Source: an uncultured Porphyromonadaceae bacterium
Lineage (GTDB): Bacteria; Bacteroidota; Bacteroidia; Bacteroidales; Muribaculaceae
DNA: 26,148 nt
Direction: 5' to 3'
Assembly: GCA_900550025.1 (NCBI GenBank)
Contig: URQP01000024.1
Location: 1-26,148, forward strand
Shown: positions 15,395-21,934 of the stretch, one piece after another
Layout of the letters: the number at the start of each line of letters is the position of its first letter
Numbering within the stretch: position 1 is the first letter of the stretch
Made by a program: the position numbers and the translations under genes
Notes under the pieces: model-generated
The model's database searches: none
What the model was told of the DNA's origin: nothing
The model's input: the letters and a program-made list of their open reading frames with translations, nothing else

Positions 15395-16470
15395 CATCTG
15401 TCGGCGCATTTGCATTCAGCGGATGCGAAATGTTGGTGCTTGCGGCGTTGCCTGAAAGAATTACGGAGATAGGGGATTACACATTCTCCGGTTGCAAGAA
15501 TTTGATGTCGGCGGTAGTTCCGGAGAGTGTTATGGCGATTGGTAATAACGCATTCAATGGATGCGCCCGTATATCTTCAATAGTTATACATGATAACGTA
15601 ACTTCAATCGGTAATTCTGCGTTTGAAAATTGCACAGGTTTGACTTCTGTGGAGATAGGCAGCGGACTGGTTTCGATAGGTGAGTCTGTATTTAAGGGAT
15701 GTAGCAAGTTGGTGGATATTGTGATTCCTGATAATGTCGGGACAATCGGCGATAACTGTTTCTATGGTTGTTCGGGTTTGGCTTCTGTAGAGATAGGCAG
15801 CGGAGTGGTTTCAATCGGGGCATCGGTGTTTACAGGTTGCAGTAAGCTGGCTACAATAAATGTGTCGAAAGATAATCGATCGTATGTTTCGGAGGACGGT
15901 GTGCTTTACAATATGGATATGACTGAACTGCTGCGCTATCCAGCGGGAAAGATGGAACAGTCTTTTGATATACCGTCAACGGTTACTACAGTAGCTGCAG
16001 AAGCGTTCAGCGATAGCTATATTTTTTATTCGGTTACGATACCTGCCGGTGTCACTACAATAGGCGACAAGGCGTTTAGCGGTTGCAACAGCCTTAAGGA
16101 AATCATTTCAGTAAGCCAGACTCCTCCGGCAATTTCAGAAACGACTTTCGACTACCGCCATTACAACTCTGCCGAGTTGATAATTCCTGTTGGGGCTACT
16201 GTTGATTATCTGATGGCGGATAATTGGTATAACTTCATTAATATCAAGGAGATGGAGCTTAGCGGTGTGGGTGAAGTGGCGGAAGCATGTGTCAGTGTTG
16301 CGGCAGTTGACGGCGAAATCGTTGTCAGCGGTGCGGAAGATTCGGTTGTAGATGTTTACAGTATAGGAGGCCAGCTTTTGTACAGTGGTATGGACACTAC
16401 CGTCGGCGGTCTCGCCCACGGCATTTACATTGTCCGTGTCGCCGGTCAGACGTTCAAAGTGTCGTTGTAG
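15391..16470 (+). CDS. BspA-type leucine-rich repeat protein, apparently 5'-truncated
   Basis: A 359-residue frame of LRR_5 (BspA-like) repeats of about 23 residues with the pattern IP..V..IG..AF.GC..L, running to about residue 240, then a beta-rich spacer. The ending VVDVYSIGGQLLYSG...HGIYIVRVAGQTFKVSL resembles a Bacteroidetes T9SS-type C-terminal sorting domain. Such proteins are normally exported, yet there is no signal peptide: the frame starts mid-repeat at a GTG, and the same repeat is readable further upstream (CAIPSNVTSVG) to an in-frame TAA at 15364-15366. The 5' end of the original gene is therefore missing. The GTG overlaps the upstream TGA, so coupled translation is formally possible, but the product would stay cytoplasmic. 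A strong terminator follows. Confidence 0.75.
   Translation: MTSVGAFAFSGCEMLVLAALPERITEIGDYTFSGCKNLMSAVVPESVMAIGNNAFNGCARISSIVIHDNVTSIGNSAFENCTGLTSVEIGSGLVSIGESVFKGCSKLVDIVIPDNVGTIGDNCFYGCSGLASVEIGSGVVSIGASVFTGCSKLATINVSKDNRSYVSEDGVLYNMDMTELLRYPAGKMEQSFDIPSTVTTVAAEAFSDSYIFYSVTIPAGVTTIGDKAFSGCNSLKEIISVSQTPPAISETTFDYRHYNSAELIIPVGATVDYLMADNWYNFINIKEMELSGVGEVAEACVSVAAVDGEIVVSGAEDSVVDVYSIGGQLLYSGMDTTVGGLAHGIYIVRVAGQTFKVSL
15644..15858 (+). repeat. Direct repeat within the LRR gene, 138-base period
   Basis: The segment starting at 15644 (cttctgt, then agataggcagcgga) recurs at 15782 with a few substitutions, an offset of exactly 46 codons. Each copy encodes SVEIGSG-VSIG-SVF-GCSKL, i.e. two LRR units. 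This is the normal tandem structure of such genes and a site where copies can be gained or lost by recombination. Confidence 0.75.
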
Positions 16471-16521
16471 TGCTGCGCAGCAGTTGTGTGGTTATTGTAG
16501 CTTCGCCACAAGATAAAAGGA

Positions 16522-16560
16522 ACGGGGTTATGGTTTGCCATAGCCCCGTAACATTTTTTT
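16522..16560. terminator. Strong intrinsic terminator between the LRR gene and rnfA
   Basis: ACGGGGTTATGG (16522-16533) pairs with CCATAGCCCCGT (16538-16549) through 12 positions with one G-T wobble and a 4-base TTTG loop, followed by seven T residues at 16554-16560. It acts mainly on + strand transcripts; the minus-side T-run is weaker. A separate 12-base palindrome TGCTGCGCAGCA (16471-16482) sits directly after the LRR stop. Confidence 0.85.
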
Positions 16561-16566
16561 GTTGTG

Positions 16567-17148
16567 TCAGCCGATGCTGATGCCGGAGAAGCCCATGAAT
16601 GCCATAGCGAGAAGTCCGGCGCAGAGCAGGGCGATGGGCGTGCCCTGCATCGCTTTCGGCACTTCGGCAATCTCAAGCTGCTCGCGCACGCCGGCGAATA
16701 TCACGAGAGCGAGCGCGAAGCCTAATGCCGTCGACATTCCGTAAACCACGGATTCGAGCAGGTTGTATTGTTTCTGTATTACCGAAATTGCCACGCCTAA
16801 GACTGTGCAGTTGGTCGTAATCAGCGGCAGGAACACGCCGAGAGCCTGATAGAGCGACGGCATCACTTTCTTCATTATTATTTCGAGCATCTGCACCAAG
16901 AACGCAATCACGAGGATGAACGCTATGGTCTGCATATATTGCAGTCCGAGAGGGTTGAGCACGCAGGTCTGCAGCGTCCACGTGACGGCTGTGGAGAGCG
17001 TGATTACGAACGTCACTGCGGCACCCATGCCTACGGCGGAGCTGATGCGCTTCGACACTCCTATAAACGGACAAATTCCGAGGAATTGCGAAAAGACGAT
17101 GTTGTTTACGAATATCGCCGTTATTATGATTGAAATATATGTCAGCAT
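16567..17148 (-). CDS. rnfA: Rnf complex membrane subunit RnfA
   Basis: A 193-residue protein with six hydrophobic helices, a core membrane subunit of the ferredoxin:NAD+ oxidoreductase that couples electron flow to Na+ or H+ transport. FVNNIVFSQFLGICPFIG near the start and FLPLITTNCTVLGVAI in the middle are the inverted-repeat Cys-containing motifs shared by RnfA and RnfE, which hold a cluster between the two subunits. It is the last gene of the operon and overlaps rnfE by 7 bases. Confidence 0.96.
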   Translation of the reverse strand: MLTYISIIITAIFVNNIVFSQFLGICPFIGVSKRISSAVGMGAAVTFVITLSTAVTWTLQTCVLNPLGLQYMQTIAFILVIAFLVQMLEIIMKKVMPSLYQALGVFLPLITTNCTVLGVAISVIQKQYNLLESVVYGMSTALGFALALVIFAGVREQLEIAEVPKAMQGTPIALLCAGLLAMAFMGFSGISIG

Positions 17149-17735
17149 TGTTTAGCGGATTTAAGTTTGTTGACTAATGCGATGAGCAGCCCGAGCACAA
17201 TGAACGCGCCCGGTGCAAGGATGAACAGCAGCGGTGCATAGGTTTCGGGGTATATTGCCAGTCCGAACACCTTGCCTGTGCCGAGAAACTCGCGTACCGA
17301 CCCGAGCAGTGTCAGGGCGACAGTGAAGCCGAGTCCTATGCCGAGACCGTCGAAGAGCGAGTCGATAACGCCGTGCTTTGAGGCGAAAGCCTCTGCACGT
17401 CCGAGCAGGATACAGTTCACGACAATCAGCGGGATGAAGATTCCCAATGTGCTGTAAAGGTCGGGCACGTAGGCCTGCATAAGCATCTGCAGGAGCGACA
17501 CGAACGACGCTATCACCACGATGTAGGCGGGGATGCGCACCTTGTCGGGCACTATGTTGCGAATGGCGGCAATTGCCATATTGGAGAATATAAGTACGCT
17601 TGCCGTGGCAAGTCCCATGCTCATACCGTTGATTGCGCTGCCGGTGGTGCCGAGTGTAGGGCACATGCCGAGCAGCAGCACGAATGTGGGGTTTTCCTTA
17701 ATGAATCCGTTGACGAATATCTTTATCTTATTCAT
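17142..17735 (-). CDS. rnfE: Rnf complex membrane subunit RnfE
   Basis: A 197-residue paralogue of RnfA with six hydrophobic helices. It has NPTFVLLLGMCPTLGTTGSAING near the N-terminus and IPLIVVNCILLGRAEAFAS centrally, whose cysteines mirror those of RnfA. It overlaps rnfG by 8 bases upstream and rnfA by 7 bases downstream, as expected for stoichiometric co-translation of the two partner subunits. Confidence 0.96.
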   Translation of the reverse strand: MNKIKIFVNGFIKENPTFVLLLGMCPTLGTTGSAINGMSMGLATASVLIFSNMAIAAIRNIVPDKVRIPAYIVVIASFVSLLQMLMQAYVPDLYSTLGIFIPLIVVNCILLGRAEAFASKHGVIDSLFDGLGIGLGFTVALTLLGSVREFLGTGKVFGLAIYPETYAPLLFILAPGAFIVLGLLIALVNKLKSAKQC

Positions 17736-18330
17736 TGTCTTGCCCTTTCTGATTTGATGAATATTCCATATAAGCCTTGAAAGCGCTGTCGAGCGTTTTC
17801 AGGAATGCCCGGGACGAGATTGTGGCCGCCGTTATGGCATCGACGTCGCCGCCGGCCTTGGATACTGTCAGCCGTTCTGTTCCGGGATTGCGCCCGACGA
17901 TGCTGCGCTTGCCTTGCGGGTCGCGGAACCATTCCTGCATCTTAGAACCGAGACCGGGTGTCTCTGAATGCTGAAGCACGGAGTAGTCCCTGACGGTACC
18001 GTCGGCTTCGAAACCGTAAACCACTGCGATTTTCCCGGCAAATCCGTCGGCCGACGATTCCACGGCGGCTCCGGCGAGCTTGCCGTCTGCAATTGCGGGA
18101 TAGATGGTCACTTCCGTGCCATTGATCGTAGTGGTGAATTTATCGTCGAAAGGATTATTGTCGTGCTGCGGCATCACTTTTTCCATTGCCGCTGTCTGCG
18201 ATTTGAATTCTGCCTCCTTGATAGGCGCTTCCGTCACTCCGTTGACCCACGAGAGCAGGACGGCGGCCACTATGGTGATTCCGCCTAAAGAAATCACCAT
18301 ATTTCTGAAATTCGATTCCGGTTGTTTCAT
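17728..18330 (-). CDS. rnfG: Rnf complex flavoprotein subunit RnfG
   Basis: A 200-residue subunit with one N-terminal membrane helix (about residues 12-30) and an FMN-binding domain outside the membrane. The covalent FMN site is Thr170 in DAITAATIS, a variant of the usual S/TGAT motif with Ala in place of Gly. The frame extends upstream to 18441, but the ATG at 18330 (MKQPESNFRN) places the helix correctly and overlaps the rnfD stop as ATGA, so it is chosen. Confidence 0.94.
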   Translation of the reverse strand: MKQPESNFRNMVISLGGITIVAAVLLSWVNGVTEAPIKEAEFKSQTAAMEKVMPQHDNNPFDDKFTTTINGTEVTIYPAIADGKLAGAAVESSADGFAGKIAVVYGFEADGTVRDYSVLQHSETPGLGSKMQEWFRDPQGKRSIVGRNPGTERLTVSKAGGDVDAITAATISSRAFLKTLDSAFKAYMEYSSNQKGQDNE

Positions 18331-19325
18331 CGTTTGCTCCTTTCTCCGAACCGTGTCGGCTTGAAATATCGGTTGATAAGCGGTGTCAGTCCGTTCATCA
18401 GCAGGATGGCGAACGACACCCCTTCGGGGTATGCCCCCCATTTGCGTATGATGACGGTTATCACTCCTATCATCACGCCGTAGACAATCATTCCTTTGTG
18501 CGACATCGGCGATGTGGCGTAGTCGGTTGCCATAAAGAACGCACCCAGCAGCAGGCCGCCGGTGAGCAGCGGCATCAGCGGATCATCGCCTAAAGCGAGG
18601 TAGAACAACGCGACGCTTGCGAGTATGGCCACAGGGATATGCCATGTAATAACCTTGCGGATGAGCAGATATGCCGCGCCTATGAGCAGCGCTATGGCCG
18701 AAACTTCACCCATGCTGCCTCCCATGTTGCCTAAGAATGCGTCCCATGTCGAGACTTCCACCATGTCTTTCATCGAGGAGGCTACCGACGCTCCCGTGTT
18801 CACGTCGCTTACGCTTTCTTTCATTGTGGAGAGGATTGTCGCGCCTGTCTCCATATCGAAATATTTCCAGCGGTTGACAATCGGGAGCGGCCAAGTGGTC
18901 ATCTGTGCCGGAAACGAGAGCAGCAGGAACACGCGTCCTGCGATTGCCGGATTGAAAATATTGTTGCCAAGACCGCCGAATGCCATCTTGACAATTCCGA
19001 TGGAAAATATCGAACCAAGGATTACGATATATACCGGAAGGTTTGACGGCAAATTAAGGGCGAGCAGCACGCCTGTCACGATTGCGGAATAGTTGCCGAT
19101 AGTCGATTTCCCTTTTATCAGGAACCGTTGTATCAGGTATTCTGTTGCCACGCATCCGGCGACGGCCGACAGAAGCACCACGAGCGCGCCTGCCCCGAAA
19201 AAGAACAACGAGCAGGCCACTGCCGGCAGCAACGCGATAAGCACGTCGAGCATTGTACGTTCCACTGACCTTTGGGTGTGGATGTGGGGTGATGATGATA
19301 TGATTAATTCTTTATCCATTGTCAT
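18327..19325 (-). CDS. rnfD: Rnf complex membrane flavoprotein subunit RnfD
   Basis: A 332-residue integral membrane protein with roughly nine to ten hydrophobic segments. Covalent FMN attachment is expected at Thr163 in METGATIL. GGLGNNIFNPAIAGRVFLL and the late YATSPMSHKGMIVYG are family-typical. The frame is open further upstream, but an ATG at 19325 overlaps the rnfC stop (ATGA), matching the other junctions here; the ATG two codons later (19319, MDKELI) is an equally possible start. Overlap with rnfG is 4 bases. Confidence 0.94.
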   Translation of the reverse strand: MTMDKELIISSSPHIHTQRSVERTMLDVLIALLPAVACSLFFFGAGALVVLLSAVAGCVATEYLIQRFLIKGKSTIGNYSAIVTGVLLALNLPSNLPVYIVILGSIFSIGIVKMAFGGLGNNIFNPAIAGRVFLLLSFPAQMTTWPLPIVNRWKYFDMETGATILSTMKESVSDVNTGASVASSMKDMVEVSTWDAFLGNMGGSMGEVSAIALLIGAAYLLIRKVITWHIPVAILASVALFYLALGDDPLMPLLTGGLLLGAFFMATDYATSPMSHKGMIVYGVMIGVITVIIRKWGAYPEGVSFAILLMNGLTPLINRYFKPTRFGERSKR

Positions 19326-20650
19326 TTGCTTTTTCTTGATTTGATGATTGCACCTGTTTTTGCCTTTCCGATACGAATGTAGTCGAGCAGAGGCCGGTGC
19401 GATATGCAGATGTAGGAGCATGAGCCGCATTCGATGCAGTCCATGACACGTTCAGCCTCCAGCCGCCCGTAGTCTTTCAGTTGCGACAACTTGGCGAGCA
19501 GGTACGGTTCAAGCCCCATCGGGCAGACCGATACGCACGATGCGCAGCGCACGCAATTTTCCGGCGTTTCGCGCGTCGAATAGCGTTCCGGTACTATGAG
19601 TATTCCCGAAGTGCCTTTGTTGGTTGTTGCGTTGAGGTTGGATGCCGCCTTGCCCATCATCGGGCCTCCGAGTATTACCTTTTTCGTGCTTTCCGGCATT
19701 CCTCCTGCGGCTGATATTATTGCGGAGAGGGGAGTGCCAATGGCAACACGGTAGTTGCCCGGGTGCGGGAGGTCGGGACCGGTTATGGTGACAATCCGTT
19801 CTACCAAAGGAATTCCGTCGGCAACCGCTTGTTTTACGGCGTAGGCTGTCGCTACGTTCTGTACTACTACGCCGACAGATGCCGGAAGTCCTCCGGAAGG
19901 GACTTGCCTTCCTAAGACAGCGTCAATCAGTTGTTTTTCCCCGCCTTGCGGATATTTCACTTTCAGTGGAATCACCTCTATTCCGCTATTTGCTCCAGCC
20001 GCTTTTCTCAATGCTTCTATTGCGTCAGGCTTGTTTGCCTCGATAGCTATATAGGCCTTATCTACATTGATGGCACGCATCAGGAGTTTTACGCCTTCGG
20101 TTATCTCATCAGGCTTCTCTACCATCAATTGTTGGTCGTTGGTCAGATACGGCTCGCATTCTGCGCCATTGATTACAAGAGTGTCGACAGGTGTGTTCTT
20201 TGGCGGCGTAAGCTTCACTTTCGTAGGGAATGTGGCTCCGCCAAGTCCTACTATTCCTGCATCGTCGATTATACTGATGATTTCTTCAGGAGAAAGCCCG
20301 GCTATTTCGTCTACGGTGCGCGGACGCTTTTCTTCGCGGTTCTCGCCGTCGGGCGTTATGAATACCGATAAGCTTTCGAAACCGAAAGCGTTTTTATACT
20401 TGTCGATTTTTTTCACTGTTCCGCTTACCGGCGAATGTATGTTGGCGGATACGAATCCTGAACTTTTGCCTATAAGCTGATATTTAGCCACTTTGTCGCC
20501 TTTCTCGACGCAGCATTGGGCAGGAGCGCCTATATGCTGGGAAAGGGATACTATATATTCTTTCTGTTGAGGGATTTCTATGATCGGGCATCCTGCCGAC
20601 AGCTTGTTTTCCGGCGGATGTATGCCGCCTTTTCTGAATGTCTTTAACAT
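19322..20650 (-). CDS. rnfC: Rnf complex NADH-binding iron-sulfur subunit RnfC
   Basis: A 442-residue cytoplasmic-face subunit that binds FMN and NAD(H), related to the Nqo1/NuoF fold. The N-terminal GGIHPPENK and GLGGATFPTKVKL (Rossmann-like, nucleotide binding) are clear. Two [4Fe-4S] motifs, CVRCASCVSVC (366-376) and CIECGSCSYIC (405-415), follow. The second motif's fourth Cys is followed by Ile rather than Pro. The usual long alanine-rich C-terminal repeats of proteobacterial RnfC are absent, as in other Bacteroidetes. It overlaps rnfB by 7 bases. Confidence 0.96.
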   Translation of the reverse strand: MLKTFRKGGIHPPENKLSAGCPIIEIPQQKEYIVSLSQHIGAPAQCCVEKGDKVAKYQLIGKSSGFVSANIHSPVSGTVKKIDKYKNAFGFESLSVFITPDGENREEKRPRTVDEIAGLSPEEIISIIDDAGIVGLGGATFPTKVKLTPPKNTPVDTLVINGAECEPYLTNDQQLMVEKPDEITEGVKLLMRAINVDKAYIAIEANKPDAIEALRKAAGANSGIEVIPLKVKYPQGGEKQLIDAVLGRQVPSGGLPASVGVVVQNVATAYAVKQAVADGIPLVERIVTITGPDLPHPGNYRVAIGTPLSAIISAAGGMPESTKKVILGGPMMGKAASNLNATTNKGTSGILIVPERYSTRETPENCVRCASCVSVCPMGLEPYLLAKLSQLKDYGRLEAERVMDCIECGSCSYICISHRPLLDYIRIGKAKTGAIIKSRKSK

Positions 20651-21492
20651 GTTACCTCCTCCTTTACTGCGGGTTTTTCAGGGAAATTCACAGCTTTGAT
20701 GCAATGTACGGGACAAGCATCGACGCATTTCCTGCACAAGCGGCACTTCTCGTCGTCGATATAGGCGAGGTTGTCGGTGATGGTGATTGCGTCGAACGGA
20801 CATGCTTTCGCGCATTTGCCGCAACCGATGCATGCCGCTTTGCATTCTTTCATTGCTTCCGCTCCTTTGTCGTGGTTGGAACAAGCCACATAGACGCGGC
20901 GGTTTTTAGGTCCTTTGTACCGCAATTCGATTATGTTGCCGGGACATGCTTCAACGCAAGCCCCGCAAGCGGTGCATTTTTCATCGTCGAATGTCGGAAT
21001 GCCGGTCTCTTCGTCCAACTTTATCGCATCAAACATACAGGCATTCACACAGTCGCCGCATCCAAGGCATCCGTATGCGCAATCGGTCTCGCCAGCATAT
21101 ATAATGCGCTCGATGGCGCACGACCGGGGACCGTCGTAATGGGATGTGTGTTTGCGCACCATACACGAGCCGTTGCATTTGAGTACTGCAACTTTTGGCT
21201 TCCCTGCTTCCGCTTTCAACCCGAGGTATTCGCCGATAGCGTTCATTGCCGCGTCGCCTCCTACCGGACACCGTTTGCCTTCCAGCGAGCCGCTGTTGAC
21301 GCAATTTGTCGCAAAATCGCGGCATCCGCTGAATCCGCAACCTCCGCAATTTGCGCCCGGAAGCATCTTTTCCACATCGTCGATGCGCGGATCTTCCTTG
21401 ACTTTGAATTTTCTTGCCACAATATAAAGAAGCGCGGCACTTATTATGCCGGTGCCTCCCAACACTGTGACTGCTGATATTATAGGATTCAT
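20644..21492 (-). CDS. rnfB: Rnf complex iron-sulfur subunit RnfB
   Basis: A 282-residue electron-entry subunit that accepts electrons from reduced ferredoxin. One N-terminal membrane helix (about 5-27) is followed by the Fe-S domain with Cys49-x2-Cys52-x4-Cys57-x17-Cys75 (GANCGGCGFSGC...RCPVGG). Four ferredoxin-type CxxCxxCxxxC motifs then follow (CLGCGDCVNAC, CTACGACVEAC, CIGCGKCAKAC, CRLCRKCVDAC), so it carries several [4Fe-4S] clusters, more than the proteobacterial form. It lies 7 bases after the RseC-like gene and overlaps rnfC. Confidence 0.96.
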   Translation of the reverse strand: MNPIISAVTVLGGTGIISAALLYIVARKFKVKEDPRIDDVEKMLPGANCGGCGFSGCRDFATNCVNSGSLEGKRCPVGGDAAMNAIGEYLGLKAEAGKPKVAVLKCNGSCMVRKHTSHYDGPRSCAIERIIYAGETDCAYGCLGCGDCVNACMFDAIKLDEETGIPTFDDEKCTACGACVEACPGNIIELRYKGPKNRRVYVACSNHDKGAEAMKECKAACIGCGKCAKACPFDAITITDNLAYIDDEKCRLCRKCVDACPVHCIKAVNFPEKPAVKEEVTC

Positions 21493-21499
21493 ATATCTG

Positions 21500-21934
21500 T
21501 TAATTTGTTAATCTGTAAACTTTTAGACTATATTTTATGTTCCTGAGCGATTTCGTTGCATAAATTATAAAAAAGTACAATGCAACTGCCGTGATTCCTG
21601 CAGCGGCTGCGGTCGTATCGGAAGCATCGAGCAGTTTTGCTGATGTTATGGCGGCCAAAATTATGAGTAAAGGCAATGCGCATGCAAACAATATGGCTTT
21701 CCATACCATAGATGGAGTGATTTCAATTCTTACATCATCTCCTTCCTCCAATTTATCGTCGCAACTTTTAATTTCGGTCTTGATATATTCAGAACCGTTG
21801 CTCCGGCAAAACGCCGCTATTGTGCATTCTCCGCATTTGTCTGCGCCGTCGATTCGGATTGTGTAACCCTCTGCGCTGACTTGTGTCACTTTCCCGGTAT
21901 GTATTATCGTTCCGTCTGCCATAGTCTTATTCAT
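21500..21934 (-). CDS. SoxR-reducing/RseC-MucC family protein at the head of rnf
   Basis: A 144-residue protein with an N-terminal soluble part containing a Cys cluster (Cys34, Cys37, Cys43 in DKCGECTIAAFC) and two hydrophobic helices at about 76-100 and 106-125. This is the RseC_MucC layout. In Bacteroidetes such a gene commonly precedes rnfB; a role in Rnf assembly or in SoxR-type redox signalling is suggested in other bacteria but not shown here. The start at 21934 overlaps the preceding lipoprotein gene by 8 bases. An in-frame ATG at 21922 (MADGTIIHTG) would remove the overlap and is an alternative. Confidence 0.85.
   Translation of the reverse strand: MNKTMADGTIIHTGKVTQVSAEGYTIRIDGADKCGECTIAAFCRSNGSEYIKTEIKSCDDKLEEGDDVRIEITPSMVWKAILFACALPLLIILAAITSAKLLDASDTTAAAAGITAVALYFFIIYATKSLRNIKYSLKVYRLTN

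Noticed and set aside
15391..16470. CRISPR-like or other spaced repeat array
   Set aside because: The repeats are coding leucine-rich repeats with a 69/138-base period and no unique spacers.
20638..21477. A 279-codon open frame on + opposite rnfB
   Set aside because: Mirror of the repetitive Cys codons of RnfB; rnfB is certain from its five cluster motifs.
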